DNA from: an uncultured Pseudomonadota bacterium
GTDB taxonomy: Bacteria; Pseudomonadota; Gammaproteobacteria; Burkholderiales; SG8-39
Assembly: GCA_903864555.1 (NCBI GenBank)
Contig: CAIPGJ010000799.1
Span: 1-18,459 of the forward strand
DNA length: 18,459 bases
Direction of reading: 5' to 3'
Numbering within the stretch: position 1 is the stretch's first letter; each line of letters begins with the position of its first letter. Under the pieces are notes generated by a model, which saw nothing but the letters and a program-made list of their open reading frames with translations, made no database searches and was not told where the DNA came from. The translations under genes were made by a program, and so were the position numbers. This document shows, one piece after another, positions 8,553-15,883 of this stretch.

Positions 8553-8575
8553 CTTCGTCGCTTCGTCGCTTCGTC
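8553..8575. repeat. Octamer tandem repeat CTTCGTCG (about 2.9 copies)
   Basis: CTTCGTCG occurs at 8553-8560 and 8561-8568, then CTTCGTC at 8569-8575, ending just before the kinase stop codon. Such a short array could vary in copy number by slippage, but it lies outside both reading frames. Confidence 0.6.
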
Positions 8576-8581
8576 AATGTG

Positions 8582-10927
8582 TCAGTGCGCTTCCGAAGGC
8601 AACAAGGGCAGCACAAAGCCGAACTCGGAGCCCTCGCCGAGTTTGCTGGTCACCCGCATCTCGCCATGGTGGCGGTCGATCACGGTCTTGACGAAGGCCA
8701 GGCCCAGGCCCACGCCTTTCTCCTGCGGCTGGCCCGGCTGGGAAAAGCGGGCGAAGCGCTCAAACAGCCGTTGCTGGTCGGCTTCACTGATGCCATAACC
8801 CTGATCGCGCACGCCACAGTGTGCCTCGCGCCCCTGCAGCCTTGCCGATACCGTCACCGTGGTGTCCGGGGGGCTGTACTTCACCGCATTGTTGATGAGG
8901 TTCACCAGCGATCGCACCAGCAGCGCCCGGTCGGCCCGCACCACCACCGCCTCGACGGCCGACGCCTCCACGCGCATGCCCTTGGCCTCGGCCTGCGACT
9001 GCACAGCCGCAGCGGCCTCACGTGCCACATCGGCAAGGTCACAGGCGTCCAGCTTGAGCGCCTGGGTTTCCGCGCGCGAGACCTGGATGAACTGGTCGGC
9101 CAGCTCGATGGTGCTGCGCGCCTGCTGCTCGATCTGCTGCAGGATGCGTTCTGCCGGAAAGCGCTCCGGATTGAGCTGGTGCAATTCCAGGGCGGCCAGG
9201 ATGGAGGCCTGTGGCGAACGGATGTCGTGACTCAGAAAGGCCAGGGTCTCGTCGCGCCGGCGCTGCGCGTCCCGGATCGGGGAGATGTCCACCAGGGTGA
9301 CCAGCAGGCCGCTGCGCTCCCCCTGCATGTCCAGGCAGGGCACGCAATCCAGCAGCAGGCTGCGCCGCAGGTGGTCCTCCAGTTCCATCTCGGCATGGCC
9401 GCGCGCCTGCAACTGGCGCTGCACCTCGGCCCACAGGTCCTCGCGTGCTGGCGCCAGTGCCGACATCAGGCCTTCCACTGACTGTCCCCGCAGTGCTGCT
9501 GCGCTCCCCACATCGAGCAATTGCGCCGCCAGCCGGTTGGCGATCAGCACGTGCTCATCCTGCCCGGCCACCAGGGTGGCCACCGGCAGGCTGTCCAGGC
9601 TGTCGGAGATGAAACGACGAGCTTCCCGCAGCCGGTCGGCTGCGACGCGCAGCGCGCCGATCTTGCGCCCCAGCACATCGGAGAAGCGCGAGCCGAGCTC
9701 GGCCGGACGCCCGGGCACGATGGCCGGCTCCAGTTCCAGTTGCTCGAACTGCTGGCTGAGGAAGTGCACCACCGCTTCCAGCCGGCGCCAGCTCCATACC
9801 GGAAAAGCCACCAGCAGGATGAGCACGGCCGCCCCGGGCGGAAACCACACCTGGCTGAAGGCCAGGATGACGCCCGAGATGACCAGCATGTCGGCAATCA
9901 GCAGCGACACCAGCAACAACACCATGCGCGGGGACAGCAGCACGAAGCCGGCCAGCGCCAGCACCACCGGCACCAGCGTGTACAGCGCAGAGGCCGAGGT
10001 CGAGGCAAAGCGCGTGGCGCGTCCCTGCAGCAGCGCATTGAGCGTCTGGGCGTGGATCTCGACCCCGGGCATGAGTTCGGACTGCCCCGTCACCGGCGTC
10101 GGGTAGGCATCACCCAATCCAGTCGCGGTGGCGCCGAAGAAGACGTACTTCCCAGCCAACTCCTCGGCTTGCACCTGTCCGGTCAGCAACCTGATGGCGG
10201 GAATGCGCTTCACCGTCCCGGGCGGGCCGGCAAAGTCGATGTGCACCCAGTAGTCGCGCAGCCAGCTGCCCTCGGAGGCCGCGCTACCCATGCCGGGCGG
10301 TCGCCGGTCGCCGGGCAAGCCATCGCCCGGGAGCGCCTGCCCTGCCGCCCTGCTCATGGCCAGGCTGAAGGCCGGCCACTGCTGGCCATTGAAACCCTCC
10401 TGCAGGAACAGGCTCCGGACCACGCCATCGGCATCGGGCTCGACATGGGTGTGCGCGAGGGTCGCGCCACTGGCGAGGAAAGGCTGCGCCGGCAGCAACA
10501 ACTCCGGTTCGCCACCCTCACGCCCCACGGCCACCACCGACAGCACCGCACCGGGCAGCTTCTTCAGCACGCGCGCCAGCGCAGCGTCGCCGGCGGGATC
10601 GCGCTCGTCGGCTTCGGACAGGATCACGTCGATGCCCACCGCACGCGGCTGCAACACGGCGATGCGATCGAGCAGCGTGGCCATCACCGCGCGCCGCCAC
10701 GGCCAGCGGCCCATGGCGGCAATGCTCTCGTCATCGATGGTGACGATGACAATGTCGGCTGGCACTGGACGGCTGCGCAGCGACTGCGCGGTATCGTACA
10801 GCTGGCGATCGATACGCCCCAGACCGACCTGCGAACCGAGATAGACCGCCAGGGTCACCAGGATGACCGCCAGCACCAGCCACTCGAGCAGGGCGCGGCG
10901 TGGCAGCCAGGAGCGCTTAGTACGCAC
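8582..10927 (-). CDS. CHASE2-domain sensor histidine kinase
   Basis: This is a 781-residue membrane sensor kinase. One helix (about 16-33) leads to a periplasmic CHASE2 domain (about 36-300) with its hallmark IDDESIAAMGRWPWRR beginning at residue 64. Three helices follow (about 316-385). A PAS-like segment (about 445-545, LPVATLVAGQDEHVLIANR) precedes the HisKA H-box FLSHDIRSP with phospho-acceptor His567. The ATPase domain has Asn679/Asn680 in the N-box NLINNAVKYS, the G1 box RDQGYGIS, and the G2 box GVGLGLAF near 738-743. All catalytic boxes are intact and there is no attached receiver. The start is GTG, with an in-frame TGA four codons upstream, so no longer N-terminus is possible. It is probably transcribed with the LysM/FecR gene. 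The signal is unknown. Confidence 0.93.
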   Translation of the reverse strand: MRTKRSWLPRRALLEWLVLAVILVTLAVYLGSQVGLGRIDRQLYDTAQSLRSRPVPADIVIVTIDDESIAAMGRWPWRRAVMATLLDRIAVLQPRAVGIDVILSEADERDPAGDAALARVLKKLPGAVLSVVAVGREGGEPELLLPAQPFLASGATLAHTHVEPDADGVVRSLFLQEGFNGQQWPAFSLAMSRAAGQALPGDGLPGDRRPPGMGSAASEGSWLRDYWVHIDFAGPPGTVKRIPAIRLLTGQVQAEELAGKYVFFGATATGLGDAYPTPVTGQSELMPGVEIHAQTLNALLQGRATRFASTSASALYTLVPVVLALAGFVLLSPRMVLLLVSLLIADMLVISGVILAFSQVWFPPGAAVLILLVAFPVWSWRRLEAVVHFLSQQFEQLELEPAIVPGRPAELGSRFSDVLGRKIGALRVAADRLREARRFISDSLDSLPVATLVAGQDEHVLIANRLAAQLLDVGSAAALRGQSVEGLMSALAPAREDLWAEVQRQLQARGHAEMELEDHLRRSLLLDCVPCLDMQGERSGLLVTLVDISPIRDAQRRRDETLAFLSHDIRSPQASILAALELHQLNPERFPAERILQQIEQQARSTIELADQFIQVSRAETQALKLDACDLADVAREAAAAVQSQAEAKGMRVEASAVEAVVVRADRALLVRSLVNLINNAVKYSPPDTTVTVSARLQGREAHCGVRDQGYGISEADQQRLFERFARFSQPGQPQEKGVGLGLAFVKTVIDRHHGEMRVTSKLGEGSEFGFVLPLLPSEAH

Positions 10928-11295
10928 AGCGCCCGTTCAGCAATATCCTCCGGCAACACAGCAAGGAAGCATCCCTGGCAGATGCGTGCCTGACCCCGTC
11001 GTGCAGCGAGACAATTCCCATCGATCGATTCCCTGAAAGACACCGCAGTGTCGATGCAGTGGCCCGGGAATTATAGGTGGGAGAGCCCTCCTGCTGGAAA
11101 GGCGCTGCATCACCCGTGTTCGGCAGCGCTCCAAGTCACATCAGAAAAATATGATCAGAGCGATGCGCAATCCGTCGTGACCAGTTCATCACGGAGATAG
11201 AGGTTTTCAACCACTGCGCGACTGCCCCGGCTGGATCAGGCCGCGGCTTCTAAAGCAGCAATGCGCTCTGGCAGCAAGAAACGGCAAAGCTCCGC
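10928..11295. other. Intergenic region upstream of the CHASE2 kinase gene
   Basis: This region of 368 bases lies between the kinase start and the stop of the Bug protein gene. I see no gene here: short minus-strand open frames over 10855-11134 overlap each other and the kinase start and have no recognisable content. It holds a perfect TATAAT on the minus strand and a small hairpin, described separately, plus an AT-rich patch near 11145-11160. Confidence 0.55.
11039..11075 (-). promoter_or_regulatory. Candidate kinase promoter -10 and leader hairpin
   Basis: A consensus TATAAT reads on the minus strand at 11075-11070, about 140 bases upstream of the kinase GTG. No good -35 lies at the right distance: the best is TTTCCA with a 19-base spacer. 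Downstream, in the would-be leader, GACAC-TGCG-GTGTC forms a 5-bp, 4-base-loop hairpin at 11052-11039. Together they suggest a regulated 5' leader, possibly needing an activator. Confidence 0.33.
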
Positions 11296-12276
11296 TCAGT
11301 CGATCTTCACATTGGCTGCCTTGACGATCCTCTGGTACTTCTCAAGGTCAGTGCGGATCACGCGGCCGAACTCCTCGGGCGTGCTGCCGACCACATCGGC
11401 GCCTTCAGCAGCCAGCCGCGCGCGCAGGTCTGCTCCACTCAGGTGCTTGACGATTTCAGACTGAAGCGTACCCAGGACCGGCCTGGGGGTGGCGCCTGGA
11501 GCGAGTATTCCGAACCAGTTGCTGAAATCGTAGCCCGGCACACCGGACTCGGTGATGGTAGGCACCTCCGGAGCAGCCCCCGAGCGCTGCAGGCTGCCCA
11601 CGGCCAGCGCCTTCAGCTTGCCGGCCTTGACCAGGGGCAGCGATTGCAGAATGGTGTTGAACATGAGGTGCACCCGGCCGCCCATCTGATCAGTGACTGC
11701 CGGACCGCCCCCCTTGTACGGGATGTGCAGCATGTCGATACCGGCCATCATTTTGAGCAGTTCGCCAGCCAGATGCGGCGAGGAACCCGTGCCCGACGAG
11801 GCATAGTTGATGCTGCCCGGCTTGGCCCGCGCCAGTGCAACCAGTTCTTTCACGTTGCTCGCCGGCAAGGACGGGGTCGCGGTCAACATGAAGGGCACGC
11901 TGGCCACCAGCGACACCGGTGCAAGATCCTTGAGCGGATCGAAGGGCAGCGGATAGAGCGCGGCATTCACGGCATAGCTCGCCGACACCATGAGGATGGT
12001 GTAACCGTCTGCAGGGGCCCTGGCAGCCATTTCAGTGCCGGTAGTGCCTCCCGCGCCAGGTCGGTTGTCCACGCTGACCTGCTGGCCAAAACTTTCCGAG
12101 AGCTTCTGCCCGATGGTGCGCGCCAGAATGTCGGTGCCGCCACCCGGGGTGAAGGGGACGATAAGCCGGAGGGGCTTGTTCGGATAGGCCTGACTGCGGG
12201 CCGGCGCCGACGCCACCAGAAGCGCCAGGACCAGACATGACGCCAAGCTTGTTGACACTGCACCGGATTGCCTCAT
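11296..12276 (-). CDS. Bug-family (TctC-like) periplasmic solute-binding protein
   Basis: This is a 326-residue binding protein of the tripartite tricarboxylate transporter (Bug) family, which captures carboxylates or related small molecules in the periplasm. A signal peptide covers residues 1 to about 30, with a cleavage site of type ARSQA before YPNKP. Family hallmarks follow: YPNKPLRLIVPFTPGGGTD at 31-49, DNRPGAGGT, ADGYTILM, and HIPYKGGGPA in the second lobe. Length is typical. The ATG has GGGAG seven bases upstream. It is the last gene of the minus-strand catabolic run, 251 bases after the MaoC-like gene, and a CATAAT at 12344-12339 may give it a promoter of its own. No permease genes are nearby. 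Ligand unknown; family sure. Confidence 0.93.
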   Translation of the reverse strand: MRQSGAVSTSLASCLVLALLVASAPARSQAYPNKPLRLIVPFTPGGGTDILARTIGQKLSESFGQQVSVDNRPGAGGTTGTEMAARAPADGYTILMVSASYAVNAALYPLPFDPLKDLAPVSLVASVPFMLTATPSLPASNVKELVALARAKPGSINYASSGTGSSPHLAGELLKMMAGIDMLHIPYKGGGPAVTDQMGGRVHLMFNTILQSLPLVKAGKLKALAVGSLQRSGAAPEVPTITESGVPGYDFSNWFGILAPGATPRPVLGTLQSEIVKHLSGADLRARLAAEGADVVGSTPEEFGRVIRTDLEKYQRIVKAANVKID

Positions 12277-12338
12277 TTGCGCGCTCCCTTCGATACGGTT
12301 TCAAACAGGCCTGACGGCCGGACTATGCCTCTGCTTGC

Positions 12339-12344
12339 ATTATG
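12339..12344 (-). promoter_or_regulatory. Candidate -10 (CATAAT) for the downstream Bug gene
   Basis: CATAAT reads on the minus strand about 63 bases upstream of the Bug ATG, matching five of six consensus positions. No convincing -35 is found at 16-18 bases, so an internal promoter is only possible. Confidence 0.25.
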
Positions 12345-12358
12345 TCTGCTCAGTGCCG

Positions 12359-12455
12359 CCGGGGTGAGGGACGTTCTGAAAACCCCGGGAGACATCCCCG
12401 TCACCCTGTGAATGGGCTCTGAAAAAACAGGCCTTTCAGAGCGTCCTCAGAGCCC
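12359..12455 (-). repeat. Cluster of inverted repeats with competing pairings
   Basis: CCGGGGT (12359-12365) pairs with ACCCCGG (12382-12388). Beside it, GGGCTCTGA (12414-12422) pairs with TCAGAGCCC (12447-12455), while the overlapping GCTCTGAAA (12416-12424) pairs perfectly with TTTCAGAGC (12434-12442). The two 9-bp pairings share an arm and exclude each other. The cluster lies between the MaoC-like and Bug genes and could tune how much transcript reads through. Confidence 0.45.
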
Positions 12456-12501
12456 CCAGCAATGCAAGGGCATACTCCCCTCGTGCACCCCTGCTTCAGA
12501 T

Positions 12502-12528
12502 GCCCCTGACGGTAATTTTGTCAGGGGC
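12502..12528 (-). terminator. 9-bp hairpin at the MaoC-like gene stop
   Basis: GCCCCTGAC (12502-12510) and GTCAGGGGC (12520-12528) form a perfect 9-bp stem with a 9-base loop, beginning at the last base of the stop codon. There is no T tract on the minus-strand side, so termination may be partial or the element may protect the 3' end. Confidence 0.4.
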
Positions 12529-13661
12529 TATTTGACTGCCTTCAGTGGCAGCAGCACCCGGGCCCAACCCTTGGCAGTCATCTCGCCGCGTTGGTCACGC
12601 GTGCCCAGCTCGATCTTCACGCTCCCCCTCCCCGCATCTGCCATGGTCTTCTCCACGATCCTGCCATGACCATAGGTGACATCGCCAACCAGGTTGAAAC
12701 GCCTGATCTCACAATACAACTCGGCAAGAAAACCGTTGTCCCCGGCCCAGTTGGTCAGCATGGTGCCCAGCCAGGCAACGCGCTCAGGTCCGTAGTCATA
12801 GGCCTCGGGCACGCCGACACTGCGCGCCAGCGCAGAATCCCAGTGGACCGCTTCGGGTGGCTCGGGAATGCCATAGCCGTTGAGTATGCCGGCGGACGGA
12901 TGTCGCTGCAGATACTTGAACCAGTAGCCATGTGCCCAGATGAAAAGGCCACCCCAGGCCTGTTCGAAGGCCACGGCCACCGTGGCGGTGTAAGGCCCGC
13001 GCACAATGCCGGGCAGCTCGTCGCCCACCTGCACGTCATCCCAGTAAAGTGGTGTCGATCCCCGGCAGGTCTCCTGCTCGTAGAGCCGTGCAATCTGGGC
13101 AATTTCCTCGCTCGAGTAGGTGTGAAACTCCAGCGAGTTGTACTTGCCCTTCTCCTTGGCCTTGGTGCGCTCGGTGCGCATGCCCCAGGACTCCGCATCG
13201 GCAATCTCGCGCCCGTCCTTGCCCAGGAAGCGGATATGCGAAATCTGCTTGAACATGCGGTCGGCAAAGCGGCTGGGCAATTCCACCAGGCCCTTGAAAG
13301 TCACTTCGGTATCAATGGTTTCACCCAGCGGTATGGGCTCTTTCCAGCGGAAATGGGAGCCGGCAAAAAAGGAATGCACACCGGGCAACCCGCCTCTGTA
13401 GCCGATGGAGATGCGGCTGAAGGCGTAGAGCATGCAGGGCGGCGCGATCATGTGGCCCACCGCGGACTGCCTTGCGTACGCCTCGTCCAGAAACAGCGGA
13501 TTGCGGTCACCGGTGGCCCAGGCCCAGTGCCGGATGGCATCTCGCGTCGCCTCGGTCAGATAGGGCGGCTCATTGACACTGACCTTCTGGCCGATTTTTG
13601 AACGCACGCGGGCCAACTCTTCATCACTGACGCGGCCGTCATGATGGAATGACTCTGACAT
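12528..13661 (-). CDS. Double-hotdog MaoC-like acyl-CoA hydratase/dehydratase
   Basis: This is a 377-residue protein made of two hotdog domains: an N-terminal FAS1-like/MaoC dehydratase half (about 15-165) and a C-terminal MaoC-like half (about 200-372). Such proteins hydrate enoyl-CoA or dehydrate hydroxyacyl-CoA. The N half has the hydratase motif GDRNPLFLDEAYA at 51-63, keeping Asp52 and Asn54 but with Phe57 where the catalytic His is usual. The C half keeps a His in AVHWDSALA (His273) but lacks the Gly-Asp-x-Asn-Pro part. The ATG has AGAGG seven bases upstream. It starts 24 bases after the CaiB-type transferase stop, so the two are almost certainly co-transcribed and act on the same CoA ester. 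The substrate is unknown; mesaconyl-type hydratases have a similar partnership. Confidence 0.87.
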   Translation of the reverse strand: MSESFHHDGRVSDEELARVRSKIGQKVSVNEPPYLTEATRDAIRHWAWATGDRNPLFLDEAYARQSAVGHMIAPPCMLYAFSRISIGYRGGLPGVHSFFAGSHFRWKEPIPLGETIDTEVTFKGLVELPSRFADRMFKQISHIRFLGKDGREIADAESWGMRTERTKAKEKGKYNSLEFHTYSSEEIAQIARLYEQETCRGSTPLYWDDVQVGDELPGIVRGPYTATVAVAFEQAWGGLFIWAHGYWFKYLQRHPSAGILNGYGIPEPPEAVHWDSALARSVGVPEAYDYGPERVAWLGTMLTNWAGDNGFLAELYCEIRRFNLVGDVTYGHGRIVEKTMADAGRGSVKIELGTRDQRGEMTAKGWARVLLPLKAVK

Positions 13662-13685
13662 GGATAACCTCTGCTTTCTGCTGAT

Positions 13686-14939
13686 TCAGCCTGCGATGGA
13701 ACCGTCGTTGGGATGCTCCAGCTCGATGACGCCTTGCGCCGCCAGCTGCTTGATTTTCTCGGGGGAGTATCCGAGCCCGGCCAGTACCGCACTCGTATCC
13801 TGACCCAGGATCGGCGAAGGCGAGTACTGCGGGTTTTCGTAGTCACCGGAAAACTGCAGGGGAGTGCCCACCACTTTCACTTCTCCCGACCATGGATGCG
13901 TGAAGGACTTCACCAGACCACGCTCGGCGATCACCGGTTGCTCCAGAGCCTCTCCCACGCTGTTTACCGGGCCATGGGGCACATCGGCCTTGCTCAGGAT
14001 TTCGTGCCATTCCGCAGCCGTGCGCATCTTCAGAATCCCGGTGACAAGCGTCTCCAGTTCAACCCGGTTGGCATTGCGATCCTGGGTGGAACGGAATTTC
14101 GGGTTCTCGATCAGATCCTCGCGGCCAATGGCGACACAGAACTTGCGCCAGAAATTGCCGATGTGCAAGGCCAGCACGATGTGCCCGTCCTTCACCTCGA
14201 AGCGACCATAAGGAACGATGCTGTGGTGGGAACTGCCGACGCGGCCAGGGCTCTCGCCAGTGACCAGATACAGTTCTGCCAGATAGCCCAGCAGACCCAT
14301 CATGCCCTCCAGCAGGCTCAGATCCACATGCAGCGGCTTGCCGGTCGCATTGCGATGCTGCAGGCCGGCCAGGACACCGATGGCGGCCCACATTCCTCCG
14401 CCGATGTCGCCCATGGGTATGCCCATCTTGGTGGGCGGACCATCAGCCTCGCCATTGATGTGCATGGCCCCACTCATGGCCTGGGTGACGAGGTCGAAGG
14501 AAGCGGTCTCACGCATGGAGCCGGTCTGGCCAAAGCCACTGATGGAACACATCACGAGGTCGGGCTTCCGCTTGCACAATTCGTCAAAACTGAGGCCCAG
14601 CCGGTCCATCACTCCGGGACGGAAATTCTCCAGCACGACATCGGACTGCGCCACCAGGCTGAGGATGATGTCCCGACCCTCGGGCGTTTTCAGATCCACC
14701 ACCACACTGCGCTTGTTCCTGTTGATGGCCAGGAAGTAATGGCTCTCGCCCTTGTTCACGAGGGGATGGATGGTTCGGGTGTGATCCCCCTTGCCCAGCT
14801 CTTCAATCTTGATGACATCGGCCCCCAGATCGGCCATCACCATCGAGCAGAAAGGCCCTGCCAGCACCCGCGACAGGTCCAGCACACGGACTCCGGCCAG
14901 TGGACCTCGGGGTGCTCTGCTGCGGTTGAGTTCGCTCAT
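13686..14939 (-). CDS. Class III CoA-transferase (CaiB/BaiF family)
   Basis: This is a 417-residue family III CoA-transferase, which moves CoA between carboxylates in the cytoplasm (formyl-CoA, carnitine or mesaconyl-CoA type enzymes). The N-terminus has the family signature RVLDLSRVLAGPFCSMVMADLG type motif at 18-39, then DVIKIE, NRNKRSVVVDLK at 73-84 and ENFRPGVMDRLGL. The nucleophilic Asp178 sits in MGDIGGG, as expected for the aspartyl-CoA thioester mechanism. Length is typical. The ATG is only 7 bases beyond the IclR stop, with AGGA nearly touching it, so translation is probably coupled. The MaoC-like hydratase follows. The acyl donor and acceptor are unknown. Confidence 0.92.
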   Translation of the reverse strand: MSELNRSRAPRGPLAGVRVLDLSRVLAGPFCSMVMADLGADVIKIEELGKGDHTRTIHPLVNKGESHYFLAINRNKRSVVVDLKTPEGRDIILSLVAQSDVVLENFRPGVMDRLGLSFDELCKRKPDLVMCSISGFGQTGSMRETASFDLVTQAMSGAMHINGEADGPPTKMGIPMGDIGGGMWAAIGVLAGLQHRNATGKPLHVDLSLLEGMMGLLGYLAELYLVTGESPGRVGSSHHSIVPYGRFEVKDGHIVLALHIGNFWRKFCVAIGREDLIENPKFRSTQDRNANRVELETLVTGILKMRTAAEWHEILSKADVPHGPVNSVGEALEQPVIAERGLVKSFTHPWSGEVKVVGTPLQFSGDYENPQYSPSPILGQDTSAVLAGLGYSPEKIKQLAAQGVIELEHPNDGSIAG

Positions 14940-14946
14940 GTCCTGG

Positions 14947-15774
14947 CTATTGTAGGGAAGTGAGGAGGTCCTGCGGCAGATCGCGGGAGAGCGCGATCAG
15001 TGCACGGGCGATTGCAGGCATCCTGCCCGAAGGCAGTTTCTGTCGATGCCCGACCAGGCACAGCACCAAGCCTGGCTCATTGCCACCATGAGGCACCACG
15101 CAGGCAACCGCATGGGTGGTCGGCTCATACTCTTCCAGGCTCGTTGCATAGCCCCGCTTGCGGATATCGGCCAGTTTCCCGAGCAGGGCCACGCGGCTTT
15201 CTGCCTTGTTCCGATCCTGCGTCCCACTGGCCACGAGCAAAGCCTCATCGTCATCGAGCAATGCCAGCACCGCACGCCCCATGGCGGGTGCGGTCAGCGG
15301 ATAGACTTCGCCAATCGGTGGCGTGACCACATCGGCATGCCTGGCTCGGGGCAACACACGATCAATCACCACGATGCCCTCATGATTGGCCAGCACCTGG
15401 CCGACCAGACAGGTCAGTCCGAACTGATCAACCAGTCCCTGCACTGCATGGCGCAACGCATTGCGGTGCGAGTACCCGCGGCGCGCAGCAGTTCCGAGCT
15501 TCACCAGCTTTGGCCCCAGCCGCCACACGGCGTGGCGCGGATCCTTGATCAGCGCTTCGCAGACAAGCAGTGTGGACATGACGTTGAAGCAGGAACTCTT
15601 GCTGATATCGAGGGCACGGGCAATTTGCGAGACGCCGGCGCCATGGGGCTGCGCAGCCAGGAACTCCATGATGCGAAAAGCGCAGTCCACGGCAGGCGCA
15701 GCAATGCGCGGCGCTGCCGGACGGCTCACCGGAGCAGATTTTGCGGCTTTTCGGACAAGCTGCTTTTGTTCCAT
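14947..15774 (-). CDS. IclR-family transcriptional regulator
   Basis: This is a 275-residue regulator of the IclR family, with an N-terminal winged helix-turn-helix (about 29-85, recognition region GVSQIARALDISKSSCFNV) and a C-terminal effector-binding domain (about 100-270). I chose the ATG at 15774 over one ten codons upstream (15804): a TTGACA/TAGCAT promoter overlaps the upstream ATG, so transcripts would start downstream of it. It lies 7 bases before the CaiB-type gene and just after the class I CoA-transferase gene, so it probably controls this carboxylate pathway in response to the substrate or its CoA ester, as IclR regulators of aromatic and short-chain acid catabolism do. The N-terminal Ala/Pro-rich linker is slightly long. 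Confidence 0.92.
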   Translation of the reverse strand: MEQKQLVRKAAKSAPVSRPAAPRIAAPAVDCAFRIMEFLAAQPHGAGVSQIARALDISKSSCFNVMSTLLVCEALIKDPRHAVWRLGPKLVKLGTAARRGYSHRNALRHAVQGLVDQFGLTCLVGQVLANHEGIVVIDRVLPRARHADVVTPPIGEVYPLTAPAMGRAVLALLDDDEALLVASGTQDRNKAESRVALLGKLADIRKRGYATSLEEYEPTTHAVACVVPHGGNEPGLVLCLVGHRQKLPSGRMPAIARALIALSRDLPQDLLTSLQ

Positions 15775-15792
15775 ATACTGAACGATGTTCCA
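15768..15792 (-). promoter_or_regulatory. Candidate operator at the IclR start
   Basis: GTTCCA occurs at 15768-15773 and 15787-15792, with TGAAC at 15779-15783 between them, giving both direct and inverted half-sites of GGAAC type. They straddle the predicted transcription start and the first codon, where an autorepressor would bind. The binding protein is inferred from position only. Confidence 0.3.
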
Positions 15793-15802
15793 AGTAACAG
15801 GC

Positions 15803-15832
15803 ATGCTAGTCGAGTCTGCAGCCCACTGTCAA
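15803..15832 (-). promoter_or_regulatory. Sigma-70 promoter for IclR-CaiB-MaoC genes
   Basis: On the minus strand a perfect TTGACA (15832-15827) is followed after 18 bases by TAGCAT (15808-15803), four of six to consensus. The predicted start of transcription is near 15796, about 20 bases before the ATG at 15774. This would make the IclR, CaiB-type and MaoC-like genes a unit separable from the upstream class I CoA-transferase. Confidence 0.5.
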
Positions 15833-15883
15833 TGACGACCCGCAACGGAGCAGCACCGCAGCCGCCGCCGGCCGGGCTGCCTG

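Noticed and set aside
7550..9481. A 643-codon plus-strand open frame
   Set aside because: It runs antisense across the LysM/FecR gene, the gap and part of the kinase gene, which both have clear domains. Its Arg/Ala/Ser/Gln/His-rich product has no recognisable motif; it is a GC-rich shadow.
9521..10993. A 490-codon plus-strand open frame
   Set aside because: Antisense to the CHASE2 kinase, with low-complexity Gln/His/Arg-rich composition and no motif.
12591..13601. A 336-codon plus-strand open frame
   Set aside because: Antisense to the MaoC-like gene and without recognisable domains.
13713..14963. A 416-codon plus-strand open frame
   Set aside because: Antisense to the CaiB-type transferase, which keeps the family signature and catalytic Asp.
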